Shown one piece after another: positions 16,987-25,860 of a DNA stretch of 64,000 nt. A model generated the notes under the pieces. That model searched no databases. It was given only the letters and a program-made list of their open reading frames with translations, and was not told where the DNA came from. How positions within the stretch are numbered: position 1 is the first letter of the stretch; the number at the start of each line of letters is the position of its first letter. Source of the stretch: Neglectibacter timonensis (GTDB taxonomy: Bacteria > Bacillota > Clostridia > Oscillospirales > Acutalibacteraceae); NCBI RefSeq assembly GCF_900048895.1, contig NZ_LT160640.1, positions 1,132,758 to 1,196,757 of the forward strand, written 5' to 3'. The translations under genes and the position numbers were made by a program.

Positions 16987-18510
16987 TTACCGGCAGCGCA
17001 GAAAACGGCAGCGCAGAACGGACGGCTTTTCGCGGAACATAATGCGGAACTCGTCTCCGTTCAGCTGGCGTTCGGGAATCCACACATTGTTTTCATAGCG
17101 GCCCTCGGTGATGGAGACATACTCCACGTGGCTGGGGTCGTTGTTCTTGGGCAGGGGCGTCACATGGTAGTTCAGCCCGCAGAACAGGAATTCGTCGTCT
17201 GACAGTTCGATAATCAGCCCGCCTCCCTTGGGAGATTCCACGGAATTGGGCATATAATCGATACGAAAATCATACTTGCTGAATTTAACCAGGCCGCCCA
17301 CTTCATCTATCCCGCGGGTGAATCCCATCATATGGGAGGTGCAGCGGTATTTGCAGAGAAGCTCCGTCATGCCGCCTAAAAGCCGGTAGCTCAGCCCCAG
17401 ATACTCCCCGGAGCGATAGTGGTTAAACGCCTCTGCCATGATGTTGAGGCCGCCCAGAAGCGATTTGTCCGGAGACGGGCCTTCTTTCCCCACAGTCTCG
17501 ATGGCAAAGGGGGAGAAACCCAGAGCGCCGAATTTACCCACAGCTGAGAACACGTTGGAGGCTGAATCCTGAGAGGGGCGCGCCTCCGGAATGAACAGGG
17601 GGTTGCCCATGGCTGTATATTCCCGGCACACTGCCTCAAAGTCGGGCAGGTAAATGTCAGGGGACTGGAAGTCGACGGCGGGGGCGAACTGTTTCCACCA
17701 GTCCATATGGCGGGCAATGGGGCCGCCGGCGGGGTAAGTTCCCGGCGTCCAGGGATGCTGCTCCAACCAGGCGTTGACGTAAAGCGGAATGGGATAAACC
17801 GCCTTGCCCGCAGCGGCAATCTGCTGGGTGGCTTTGGCGTAGTGATAGGTCATAAAAAGCTCGGGCGCTTCCTCTCCAAAGGCTTCGTCCCAGGTTCCAT
17901 TTACCCCGCAGAAATCCGCCGCGTCCGTGGGCACCGCCTCAGCATAAGCCTTTTCTGCCGCAGGGCTGAAGTCGCGGCAATCGCCCAGAAGCCCCATTTC
18001 ATTTTCCACCTGCACCATCAGCACCGTGCGGTTCACATCAAATTCCTTCAAATGTGACATCAGCGCCGTGAACGCGGCCGCATCACGCTCTACGCCGGCC
18101 TGGCACAGGGGAGAAACAGCATTCACCGGCTTGCCCCAGCGGTCTCTCATAAAGAAATAAGTGCCGCGGTCTTGCTTGACCCAGTCGGGCACATAGGTGC
18201 TCATGCCGTTTTTCCACAGGCCGAACCACAGGAACACCAGTTTCACGCCCTCTTCCTCGGCCTGCTGAATGAGGCCGTCAGGCAGGGAAAAATCAAACTC
18301 ACCGGGGACGGGCTCCAACAGTTCCCAGGTGACGGTGACCACAAGAGTGTTCAGGTTTAAGGGGCGCAGATACGGCCACACGCTTTCTTTCATATACGTT
18401 AAGCTGGAACCGCTGGAATTGTGAGCTTCACCGGCAAGCATCAGGAAGGGCTTTCCGTCTGAAAGCAGGGTTGCTTTCTTCCCGGTAATCTCAAGGGTGG
18501 GGATTTGCAT
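16987..18510 (-). CDS. GH35-like beta-galactosidase family enzyme (DUF5597 type)
   Basis: The 507-residue protein has a TIM-barrel beta-galactosidase-like catalytic domain (about residues 10-340) followed by a beta domain like DUF5597. The acid/base Glu171 sits in VQVENEMG and the likely nucleophile Glu309 in FIPEARPS. It lacks a signal peptide, so the substrate is probably an imported galactoside oligosaccharide. AAGGAGGAG precedes the ATG. It follows the ABC permease genes by 108 bases and precedes GH43 on the same strand. Confidence 0.9.
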   Translation of the reverse strand: MQIPTLEITGKKATLLSDGKPFLMLAGEAHNSSGSSLTYMKESVWPYLRPLNLNTLVVTVTWELLEPVPGEFDFSLPDGLIQQAEEEGVKLVFLWFGLWKNGMSTYVPDWVKQDRGTYFFMRDRWGKPVNAVSPLCQAGVERDAAAFTALMSHLKEFDVNRTVLMVQVENEMGLLGDCRDFSPAAEKAYAEAVPTDAADFCGVNGTWDEAFGEEAPELFMTYHYAKATQQIAAAGKAVYPIPLYVNAWLEQHPWTPGTYPAGGPIARHMDWWKQFAPAVDFQSPDIYLPDFEAVCREYTAMGNPLFIPEARPSQDSASNVFSAVGKFGALGFSPFAIETVGKEGPSPDKSLLGGLNIMAEAFNHYRSGEYLGLSYRLLGGMTELLCKYRCTSHMMGFTRGIDEVGGLVKFSKYDFRIDYMPNSVESPKGGGLIIELSDDEFLFCGLNYHVTPLPKNNDPSHVEYVSITEGRYENNVWIPERQLNGDEFRIMFREKPSVLRCRFLRCR

Positions 18511-18618
18511 AAGAACTCCTCCTTAAAAGATAAGTTTGGCAGTAAGGAATCAGAGAGGGGCGGCATTACGCCGAAACGCACCGCCGCCCGTCATCTGGAG
18601 GAAAAACGCTTTCTGGCC

Positions 18619-19509
18619 TTACCCTTTTACAGCGCCGATGGCAATGCCCTTGACGAAAAAGCGCTGCAGGAAAGGATAGATGATCATAATCGGCAGTACG
18701 CCCATGACGGTAATCGCCATACGTACGGAGTTGGAAGGCAGGTCTGCAGTACTGACATTCACGCTGCCGCCCGCCTGAGCGCTTTGCTTCAGCGCATCCA
18801 GACTTCGCTGGATATTCTGCAGCAGTACCTGGATGCTGAACAGCTTGTTGTCCGTCAAATAGTACAATCCGTTCTGCCAGTCGTTCCAGTAGGCCAAACC
18901 GACCAGCAGGCAAAGGGTTGCCAGGATGGGGGTGGCCATGGGCAGCACAATGCCTACCAGAATGCGGAACTCACCGGCGCCGTCAATTCTCGCCGCCTCG
19001 ATTACGGCATCGGGAATATTGGAGGTAAAATAGGTGCGCATCATAATGACGTTGAAGGCGCTCATCAACAGGTTGGGAATCAGCAGGGCAAAGAGAGTGT
19101 TGCGGATATGGAAGGTCTGGGTCCACATGATGTAGGAGGGCACCAAGCCGCCGCTGAACAGCATGGTAAAAAACAGGAAGAACGCGAAGAAATACCGGCC
19201 GGGCAAATCTTTTCTGGAAAGCGGATAGGCATACAGGGTCGTCAGGGTCAGGTTGCAGATGGTTCCGCAGACCGTGACGATGGCGGAAATGCCGTAAGCG
19301 TTAAAGATGGCCGAAGAACTTGTGAACAGGTAATCGTACGCGTCCGTACTGAACTTGGGCGGAAAAAAGGAATACCCGTACACGGACAGCGCCGCGTCGT
19401 CCGTAAAGGATGAGGACAGCAGCAGGATGAAGGGAGCTACACTGCAGAAGGCAATGAAAATCATAATCACATGGGCGAAAATTTGGAATCCATGTTTTTT
19501 TTCTACCAT
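18619..19509 (-). CDS. Carbohydrate ABC transporter permease (MalG/YtcP type)
   Basis: The 296-residue inner-membrane protein has six hydrophobic segments and the coupling-helix motif EAARIDGAGEFRILVGIVLP (about residues 185-204) that contacts the ATPase. The C-terminus PFLQRFFVKGIAIGAVKG is typical of the YtcP/LplC branch. It pairs with the permease gene ending 15 bases upstream. No ATPase gene is present, so a shared MsmK-type ATPase elsewhere is expected. Confidence 0.95.
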   Translation of the reverse strand: MVEKKHGFQIFAHVIMIFIAFCSVAPFILLLSSSFTDDAALSVYGYSFFPPKFSTDAYDYLFTSSSAIFNAYGISAIVTVCGTICNLTLTTLYAYPLSRKDLPGRYFFAFFLFFTMLFSGGLVPSYIMWTQTFHIRNTLFALLIPNLLMSAFNVIMMRTYFTSNIPDAVIEAARIDGAGEFRILVGIVLPMATPILATLCLLVGLAYWNDWQNGLYYLTDNKLFSIQVLLQNIQRSLDALKQSAQAGGSVNVSTADLPSNSVRMAITVMGVLPIMIIYPFLQRFFVKGIAIGAVKG

Positions 19510-19523
19510 TTTTCTCCCTCCCC

Positions 19524-20441
19524 TTAAAATAATGCGCTGGATTCATCCACTTTGCGGACAACCAGGTTTGCGGAAATCACAAGGATAAAGCCAACGACGG
19601 ACTGATAGACTCCGGCGGCGGAGGACATCCCAATGTTATTGGTCTGCATCAGGCCGCGGTATACATAGGTATCAATGGTGCTGGTCACATTTTGCAGGGG
19701 GCCGGAATTCATGGGTACTTGGTAGAACAGGCCAAAATCGCTGCGGAAAATGTTTCCAAGGTTCATCAAAGTTAAAATGATGATGGTGGATTTCAGGCAG
19801 GGCAGGGTAATGTTCCACACCTGCTGCCAGCGGTTGGCGCCATCCACCACAGCCGCCTCGTACAGACTGTGGTCGATGCCGCAGATGGTTGCATAATACA
19901 AAATACAGCTATAGCCAATGCCTTTCCAAATGTTGATAAGAACCAGGATAAAGGGCCAGTACTGGGGCGCGTTATACCAGCTGATGGGATCTATGCCAAA
20001 CATGGGCAGAACAGTTTTGTTTAGGAAGCCGTTGCCGTCGCTCAAAAATGCAAAAGCCAAATAGCTTACCACCACCATGGAGATCAGGTGGGGAATCAAA
20101 ATAACCGTCTGATAAGCCTGCTTTGCGGCTTTGATGCGGATTTCATTTAGAATAATTGCAACGGTAATCGCCAACACAGCGCCAAGCACGATGAACACCA
20201 GGTTATACAAAATGGTATTGCGGGTGATAAGCCATGCGTCGTTGGTCCGAAACAGGAACTCAAAATTCTTGAGCCCGATATTGGGGCTGAAATACAAGCC
20301 GTCCCGCAAATTATACTGCTTGAACGCCACCACGATACCCGTCATTGGGATATAGTTGTTGATGATCAGGTAAATCGTGCCGGGGAGCAGCATCAGGTAC
20401 AAAGGCCAGAACCGGGCGACTTTTTTGATTTTTTTGGCCAT
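19524..20441 (-). CDS. Carbohydrate ABC transporter permease (LplB/YteP type)
   Basis: The protein of about 305 residues has six membrane segments and the EAA-like loop YEAAVVDGANRWQQVWNITLP. The start is placed at the ATG at 20441, nine bases after GAGGAGG. The longer frame from 20483 would run into the inverted repeat upstream. It is the second membrane subunit of the first sugar importer. Confidence 0.95.
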   Translation of the reverse strand: MAKKIKKVARFWPLYLMLLPGTIYLIINNYIPMTGIVVAFKQYNLRDGLYFSPNIGLKNFEFLFRTNDAWLITRNTILYNLVFIVLGAVLAITVAIILNEIRIKAAKQAYQTVILIPHLISMVVVSYLAFAFLSDGNGFLNKTVLPMFGIDPISWYNAPQYWPFILVLINIWKGIGYSCILYYATICGIDHSLYEAAVVDGANRWQQVWNITLPCLKSTIIILTLMNLGNIFRSDFGLFYQVPMNSGPLQNVTSTIDTYVYRGLMQTNNIGMSSAAGVYQSVVGFILVISANLVVRKVDESSALF

Positions 20442-20469
20442 TTGGCGATTCCTCCTCGTAAAGTAGTTA

Positions 20470-20580
20470 AACCGCTGAATCACTTACGCCTGACGGCTCG
20501 ATGCACATCCAGCGGACAGCTCTTGGGCATCCCTGCCTCAAATCCAGTCCCGCGGGCTGTGCATCGAAGTGAATCAGCGC
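20470..20580. repeat. Interrupted long inverted repeat between SBP and permease genes
   Basis: The arms CGCTGAATCACTT plus CGATGCACA (20473-20485 and 20499-20507) pair with TGTGCATCG plus AAGTGAATCAGCG (20558-20566 and 20567-20579), leaving an internal bulge on the left arm and one mismatch. It shares the 12-mer AACCGCTGAATC with the repeat at 7206. It may limit read-through or RNA decay between the genes. Confidence 0.65.
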
Positions 20581-20590
20581 TTACCTAGAA

Positions 20591-20625
20591 GGAAGCGGGC
20601 CGTGGGAACCCCTCGGCCCGCTTCC
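20591..20625 (-). terminator. Stable stem-loop after the solute-binding protein gene
   Basis: A perfect 12-bp GC-rich stem (20591-20602 with 20614-20625) begins 14 bases after the stop codon. No T run follows on the minus strand. It probably protects the binding-protein message and reduces, rather than ends, transcription into the permease genes. Confidence 0.6.
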
Positions 20626-20638
20626 TCTGAAAGGTCAG

Positions 20639-22192
20639 TTATTTCGACGCAAGGTAGGCGTCAAGCTGAGTCTGGCATTCTTCGATAATGGTATTGATAC
20701 CGGAGGCTTCCAGCTCTGCAATGAAAGTGGGAATGGTCTCGTCTGGATTCAGTTCGCCCCAGCGCAGGCCTACATTGTACTTGGTGACCACGTTGTTGCA
20801 GGCAGTGACCTCGTTCATAACGGAGGTTGTATTGAAAACAAAGCCGTTGGCAGGGCTGATGCGGGCATTGTCGCAGAATTCCTGCAGCTTATCCCACTGT
20901 TCGGGGTCGCCGCCGTCCCAAACCGCGGTGATGCGGCAGTTCGGCCATGCCCAGTCAAGGGATTCATAACCGGAGGAACCAGTCGTGTCGATGCCTTCGG
21001 GAGCGACGATGATATCTTTGTTCTCATCCTTCCACTCCCAGTGCGTGCCTTCCACACCGTTGATCAGGATGTTGGAAAGCTCTTCATTGGTCCACATCAG
21101 GTTCCAGAGCTGCATGGCAAGCTCTTTGTGCTGGCTGGACTCGGGAATGCACCAGCCGCCGCCGGCGTTCTGCATGTAAGGAGGAGTCAGCTCAACCAAA
21201 ACGGCATCGATACCCCAAGCCTTCTTAATCTCAATTTCCTTGCCGGGCTTGATGTTCTCATAATCTGCAAAACCGACTGTCTGCATCAGCATATTGTCGG
21301 TGGTGGTGGTGGAGTCGGGCATGATAAGGCCTTCCTTATTCCACTGATACATCCGCTCGCAGAACTCTCTGTAAGCGTCTGTTGCATACAGGTTCACCAC
21401 TTCAGTGCTGTCGGTAAATACATCCTCCAAAACGGCACCGCCTGCACCAAAGTTATGGTAGGGAATGACTTCCTGCATACCGCCGTTGGACCAGGAGGGT
21501 ACCAGGGGGTACAAGTCGGAACGGCCTTCCTTCACCTTGACCAGTACGTCGTGCACATCGTCCCAGGTCTTGATGCCTGCAGGGTCAATGCCCAGTTCGT
21601 CCAGAACGGCCTTGTTCATTGCAAATCCGGCTGCACGGGCGCTGTCTGCGTTGTTGGGAATGGCGTACAGCACGCCGTCGATGGTGGAACCGGCGCGGAC
21701 TGCCTCAGGCTGCCGCTCCAGGATGCCCTGGCCGTACTCAGCCAGCAGGTCGTCCAAAGGCGAAGCATAACCGTTGGTTACCAAAGCCTGGATGCCGCCG
21801 GGGAAGCTGTGGATGTTGAAAAGGTCCCATGCTTCGCCGGAAGCCATGGCCAGGTTCATTTTTTCAGGGTCGAAGTTACGCGTCATTTCGATTTCCACGC
21901 CAAGCTCTTTGCGGGTAATCTCGCTGGCCGCTTCTGCGACAGCGTTGATCTGGTCGGCGTTGGGAGCGGCGTTGGTGAAGCCCCACACCTTCAGGGTGAC
22001 GATTTCCCCGTCATTGCCCTTGCTTTCACTGTTGTTATCATCCCCGGTATTTGAGACGGGGGTGCTGGAGTTCCCTCCGGAGTTTGTACCGGAACTGGCC
22101 GGTTTGTCGTTTCCACCGCAGGCTCCCAATGTGAGCGCCAGCAGGGCGGCAACGAGCAGCAGCGCGCTCAGCCGTTTCATGGTTTGCTTCAT
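20639..22192 (-). CDS. Extracellular solute-binding lipoprotein, sugar ABC transporter
   Basis: The 517-residue lipoprotein has a signal peptide with lipobox LGAC (lipidated Cys25) and a Ser/Gly/Asn linker, then a two-lobed family 1 solute-binding fold of the LplA/YtcQ type. It captures oligosaccharides outside the membrane and feeds the two permeases encoded downstream. GAGGAG lies nine bases before the ATG. The promoter region upstream holds phased repeats and is divergent from a YesM/YesN pair. The sugar is unknown; the locus enzymes point to galactose- or arabinose-containing oligosaccharides. Confidence 0.95.
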   Translation of the reverse strand: MKQTMKRLSALLLVAALLALTLGACGGNDKPASSGTNSGGNSSTPVSNTGDDNNSESKGNDGEIVTLKVWGFTNAAPNADQINAVAEAASEITRKELGVEIEMTRNFDPEKMNLAMASGEAWDLFNIHSFPGGIQALVTNGYASPLDDLLAEYGQGILERQPEAVRAGSTIDGVLYAIPNNADSARAAGFAMNKAVLDELGIDPAGIKTWDDVHDVLVKVKEGRSDLYPLVPSWSNGGMQEVIPYHNFGAGGAVLEDVFTDSTEVVNLYATDAYREFCERMYQWNKEGLIMPDSTTTTDNMLMQTVGFADYENIKPGKEIEIKKAWGIDAVLVELTPPYMQNAGGGWCIPESSQHKELAMQLWNLMWTNEELSNILINGVEGTHWEWKDENKDIIVAPEGIDTTGSSGYESLDWAWPNCRITAVWDGGDPEQWDKLQEFCDNARISPANGFVFNTTSVMNEVTACNNVVTKYNVGLRWGELNPDETIPTFIAELEASGINTIIEECQTQLDAYLASK

Positions 22193-22241
22193 AAGAAATT
22201 TCTCCTCTCATATCTTCTTTTGTGCAAGATGCACTATTCGT

Positions 22242-22346
22242 ATTATAATATCTTTGTGGAAAAAATTTCTATCAATAATTCGAGTAAAAAATGTTAATAG
22301 TTCGGTTTTTTAGTGATAATGACGATAATAAATGTTAATAATCCGA
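22242..22346 (-). promoter_or_regulatory. Activator-type promoter with three phased repeats
   Basis: A TATAAT -10 box (22242-22247) has only a poor -35 (AGAAAT, 22265-22270). Upstream lie three related words read on the plus strand as ATCAATAATTCGAG (22271-22284), ATGTTAATAGTTCGG (22291-22305) and ATGTTAATAATCCGA (22332-22346). Their AATA cores are 22 and 41 bases apart, about two and four helical turns. The first abuts the -35. This is the layout expected for an AraC-type activator such as the YesN protein encoded next door. Confidence 0.65.
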
Positions 22347-22491
22347 CTTTATTGTGTCAACTTTCCTACATCGACTATCTTTTGCCCCCCGCGTTATGAT
22401 ATAGTGCCCTTATAACGGCTTTTTCCATTTAATTCCTTTTGAAGCTTCGCACAGAGCCATTTTCGGTATATCACAACAAGGGGTCTTAGCC

Positions 22492-24201
22492 GTGAAAAAT
22501 GTTGAAAACCCAAGGACGGTGTGGTCCATCCGACGTCTTGCCCTGCTCTCTTTATCCATCATCGTACTGCCATTGTTTTTGGCGGTGGTACTGTTTGACT
22601 GGTATGCGGTAAAGCAGCAGCTCGGCATCATGCAGACCGCCCGTGAGAATACGCTCTCCATTTATCAAAGCGCATTTGATGAGGCCATTCATCAGGCAGA
22701 GAATTTTACGGCAACCATCACCTCTGACCAAACCGATTTTGAAGCGGTGGTTTTTGCCAAAAACAAAACGGAAGTTTACCTGACGTCTCAGGTTATCGGC
22801 AATCAGTGCAAGGCGTTTTTGCAGACCCAGGAAATGTTAAGCGCCTTTTTTATTTACTCGCAGCAGTTCGATTATAACCGGCTCATTTACAGCGGCCACT
22901 ATCTGCAGGCTGACTTGGCCGTCCTGAGGGAAACGGTAAAATCCTCCGCGGAGATGGGAGACCGGCCCAGCCGATGGCAAGAAGTGACCCTGGGAGACAG
23001 GCGGGTACTTTTCTACCTTTATGTGCGGCGGGGAACGGTGTTTGCCGCTCTCATCGACCCGGCAAGGCAGAGCTATCCCGGCCTCTCCCCGGAAGAGCGG
23101 ATATTTTATACCACGCCCCAAAACGTGCCCTACCAGCCTCAGCCCTTTTCAGAGGAAGTCTTTGCCCAAGCACAGGGGATCGCCTTTTCTAACGAAGACA
23201 ACAGGGAATACCAGCTGCTCTCCCTTCCCCTCACTTCCATCGAGGGCCGGGTGTACCATGCCATTCCGGCAGAGCCGTTTTTCCAAATACTTACTCCCAT
23301 ACAAATGGCTCTGCTTTGCCTGACGGCGTGCCTCCTTTTTGCAATTCCCATGTGCTGGCTGGTGCTGCGCCGTCTGCTGTTGGATCCCCTGACCAAAATG
23401 ACCGGCGCCATGCAGGCCATTCAAGAGGGGCATACCGACGTGCGCATGCCGGAGAATTCCGATATTCTGGAAGTCCGCGAGATTTTCAAAACCGTCAACG
23501 CCATGCTGGACACCATTTCTCAACAGAAAATCAACTCATACGAGCAGGAATTGGAAATACAACGCACGCAAATGCAGTGCCTGCAATTGCAAATCAGGCC
23601 TCACTTCTTCTTAAACTGCCTGAGCAAGATCTATTCTCTGGCAGGGGAAAAGCAGTTTTCCCCCATACAGGAGCTAAGCCTGGACCTTTCCGCCTATTTC
23701 CGCAATATTTTTAAAGACGGCTCTCAGCTGATCCCGTTAGAGGTGGAATTAAACTCGGTGGGAAGCTACATCCGTCTGCAGCAGGTAGGCACCAAGCTGC
23801 CGCCCAGACTGCAGGTTGATGTGGACACCGTAGCTTCGAAAGCGCTTGTCCCTCCTCTGAGCATTTTAACTTTTGTGGAAAATTCCATCAAGCATTCGAA
23901 GCGCATCGATTCTCCCCTGGAAATCATCATCCAGTGCACCGCGCTGCAAAGCGATGACAGAGGATATTTAAACATCACCATCACCGACAACGGCGGCGGC
24001 TTCAGCGAGGAACAGCTGAAGCTGTTAAATGCTCCGGGTACAGGAAAAAATGACAGCGAGCACATCGGCATTGCCAATGTGCGCCGGCGGCTGCGCCTGT
24101 TGTACCAAGAGGAAGCGGCGCTGTGCTTTATGAATTTATCCGACAGGGCAAGCGTAGAGCTGTTCCTGCCCTTGAAAAACAAAACGACGGGAGGCGAATA
24201 A
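22492..24201 (+). CDS. YesM-type sensor histidine kinase
   Basis: The 569-residue membrane kinase has a first membrane segment (about 16-38), an extracellular sensor (about 40-270), a second membrane segment (about 272-292), HAMP, and a His_kinase domain with phosphorylated His371 in RPHFFLNCLSK. The ATP-binding domain carries ENSIKHSK and DNGGGFSEEQL. The GTG start follows AAGGGG. It is translated just ahead of its response regulator and divergently from the sugar importer it probably controls. Confidence 0.95.
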   Translation: MKNVENPRTVWSIRRLALLSLSIIVLPLFLAVVLFDWYAVKQQLGIMQTARENTLSIYQSAFDEAIHQAENFTATITSDQTDFEAVVFAKNKTEVYLTSQVIGNQCKAFLQTQEMLSAFFIYSQQFDYNRLIYSGHYLQADLAVLRETVKSSAEMGDRPSRWQEVTLGDRRVLFYLYVRRGTVFAALIDPARQSYPGLSPEERIFYTTPQNVPYQPQPFSEEVFAQAQGIAFSNEDNREYQLLSLPLTSIEGRVYHAIPAEPFFQILTPIQMALLCLTACLLFAIPMCWLVLRRLLLDPLTKMTGAMQAIQEGHTDVRMPENSDILEVREIFKTVNAMLDTISQQKINSYEQELEIQRTQMQCLQLQIRPHFFLNCLSKIYSLAGEKQFSPIQELSLDLSAYFRNIFKDGSQLIPLEVELNSVGSYIRLQQVGTKLPPRLQVDVDTVASKALVPPLSILTFVENSIKHSKRIDSPLEIIIQCTALQSDDRGYLNITITDNGGGFSEEQLKLLNAPGTGKNDSEHIGIANVRRRLRLLYQEEAALCFMNLSDRASVELFLPLKNKTTGGE

Positions 24202-24203
24202 AA

Positions 24204-25784
24204 GTGACCGTGCTTTTGGTAGACGACCAAATCAGCATTTTAAGCGGCCTGATCTCCGGCCTGGACTGGGACAATTTGGGAATCACCTCAATTAAAACGG
24301 CCGACAACGCCTCTCAGGCCAAAGAGATTTTGGAGCAGGAACCGGTGGATATCGTGCTGTGCGACATTGAGATGCCCGGTGAGAACGGGCTTTCCCTCCT
24401 TCGGTGGGCCAGAAACCGAGGAATGGATTTCATCTGTGTTTTTTTGACCTCGCATGCAGATTTCCTCTACGCCAAGGAAGCCATACAGCTAAACTGTTTT
24501 GATTATATTTTGCAGCCTGCCCGCTACGACGAGATCCAGGCTACCGTTTCCAAGGCTATCGCCCGGGCCAAGACCAGCGGCATAGAAAAGCAGTTGGAAC
24601 AATTTGGCGCCGTGGCAAAAAATCACGCTGCCGGGCTGTTTCAAAACCTGTTCAGCGACTGGATCAACGGAAAACCCTTGGCAATCCCCACGCTGCAGTC
24701 CGTCCTGCGCCAGCTGGGGCAAGAACTTTTCGAGGACAATGAGTGCTTCTTTATCTGGGGCCACCTTTTGCGCTGGCACGCTGAAATCTGGTCCACTCAC
24801 GACTGGGTCTATGCCCTGAACAACATGATGACGGAATTCTACGCGCCGCCGCAATACGGCGCTTTGAGCTTTTCCATCGACCATGCCTCCCTGGGCTGGT
24901 TTATCTACGCTCCGGGCGGGCGCTTTCAGCATCCCGGAGAAGTGCTGGCCCCCTTAAACGATGTGTATGGGGCCATCATCAACCATTTGAACTGCGACTT
25001 CGCCTTTTATACCACCCCGGTCACTCCGCTCAACAAAACAGAGGGCCTCTCTTCTCTGTTGCAGGACACCAAGCGCAACAATGTCCTGTTGGAAAGCGGA
25101 ATTTTCTGTCCTACCAGGCGCCTGGACAGGGTACATGTAGACAAATTCCTAGATATCATGCAGCTTCGCCGGTGGGAATCCCTTCTCTCAGAAGGCCAGG
25201 GACAGTCTGCAAGCGACGAGGTCTGCGGATATTTAGACCTTATCGCCAAGCGCGAAGCCGTTAATCAAGAAGTATTGCACAGCTTTTGGATTCAGTTTCA
25301 GCAGGCGGTGCTCAACGCCGCACGCTCCCTCAACTTAAATCCCCACGAAATCGTAAGCCTGCTGGAAGAAGGGGCGAAAGCCCAATCCCTGCAAGAGGTG
25401 AAAACCGCCATCAAAGCTTTGGTAAAATGCTTTCCCTCCACAGACATGCCAGTGGGCCATGCCAAACGCGTGGTGGAACAGGTGAGCAAATATGTGGAAG
25501 ACCACATGAACCAACCCCTAAGCATTGCCGACATTGCCACCCACTTTTTCTTAAACCCGGACTATCTCTCCCGTATGTTCAAAAACGAGACGGGGCTTCC
25601 CTTGAAGGAATATATTATCAGCCGGAAAATGGAATCTGCCCGGACGCTGCTGCGAACCACGCAGCTGCCGGTGAATGTAATCGCCTCGAAACTGGGGTAC
25701 GACAATTACTCGTACTTTTCCCAGGTGTACCGCAAAATGATGGGGATCTCCCCCAAAGACGAACGTAAGGAGGAGACGCCTTAA
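24204..25784 (+). CDS. YesN-type response regulator, AraC DNA-binding domain
   Basis: The protein of about 526 residues has an N-terminal receiver (phospho-acceptor Asp54 in VLCDIEMPG), a long middle region, and a C-terminal pair of AraC helix-turn-helix motifs (about residues 430-520, with SIADIATHFFLNPDYLSRMFK and NVIASKLGYDNYSYFSQVYRKM). The receiver has Gln where most have Lys (DYILQP), a known variation in this branch but one that may alter activation. The GTG start lies two bases after the kinase stop and eight to nine after GGGAGG. It likely activates the divergent importer. Confidence 0.94.
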   Translation: MTVLLVDDQISILSGLISGLDWDNLGITSIKTADNASQAKEILEQEPVDIVLCDIEMPGENGLSLLRWARNRGMDFICVFLTSHADFLYAKEAIQLNCFDYILQPARYDEIQATVSKAIARAKTSGIEKQLEQFGAVAKNHAAGLFQNLFSDWINGKPLAIPTLQSVLRQLGQELFEDNECFFIWGHLLRWHAEIWSTHDWVYALNNMMTEFYAPPQYGALSFSIDHASLGWFIYAPGGRFQHPGEVLAPLNDVYGAIINHLNCDFAFYTTPVTPLNKTEGLSSLLQDTKRNNVLLESGIFCPTRRLDRVHVDKFLDIMQLRRWESLLSEGQGQSASDEVCGYLDLIAKREAVNQEVLHSFWIQFQQAVLNAARSLNLNPHEIVSLLEEGAKAQSLQEVKTAIKALVKCFPSTDMPVGHAKRVVEQVSKYVEDHMNQPLSIADIATHFFLNPDYLSRMFKNETGLPLKEYIISRKMESARTLLRTTQLPVNVIASKLGYDNYSYFSQVYRKMMGISPKDERKEETP

Positions 25785-25860
25785 CCTCCCCCGCTCTTTG
25801 CCGGAACAACTCCAATGGTTCCCATTGTTAAAATTTATTTTTGAAAGGAGCAGTTTCCCC

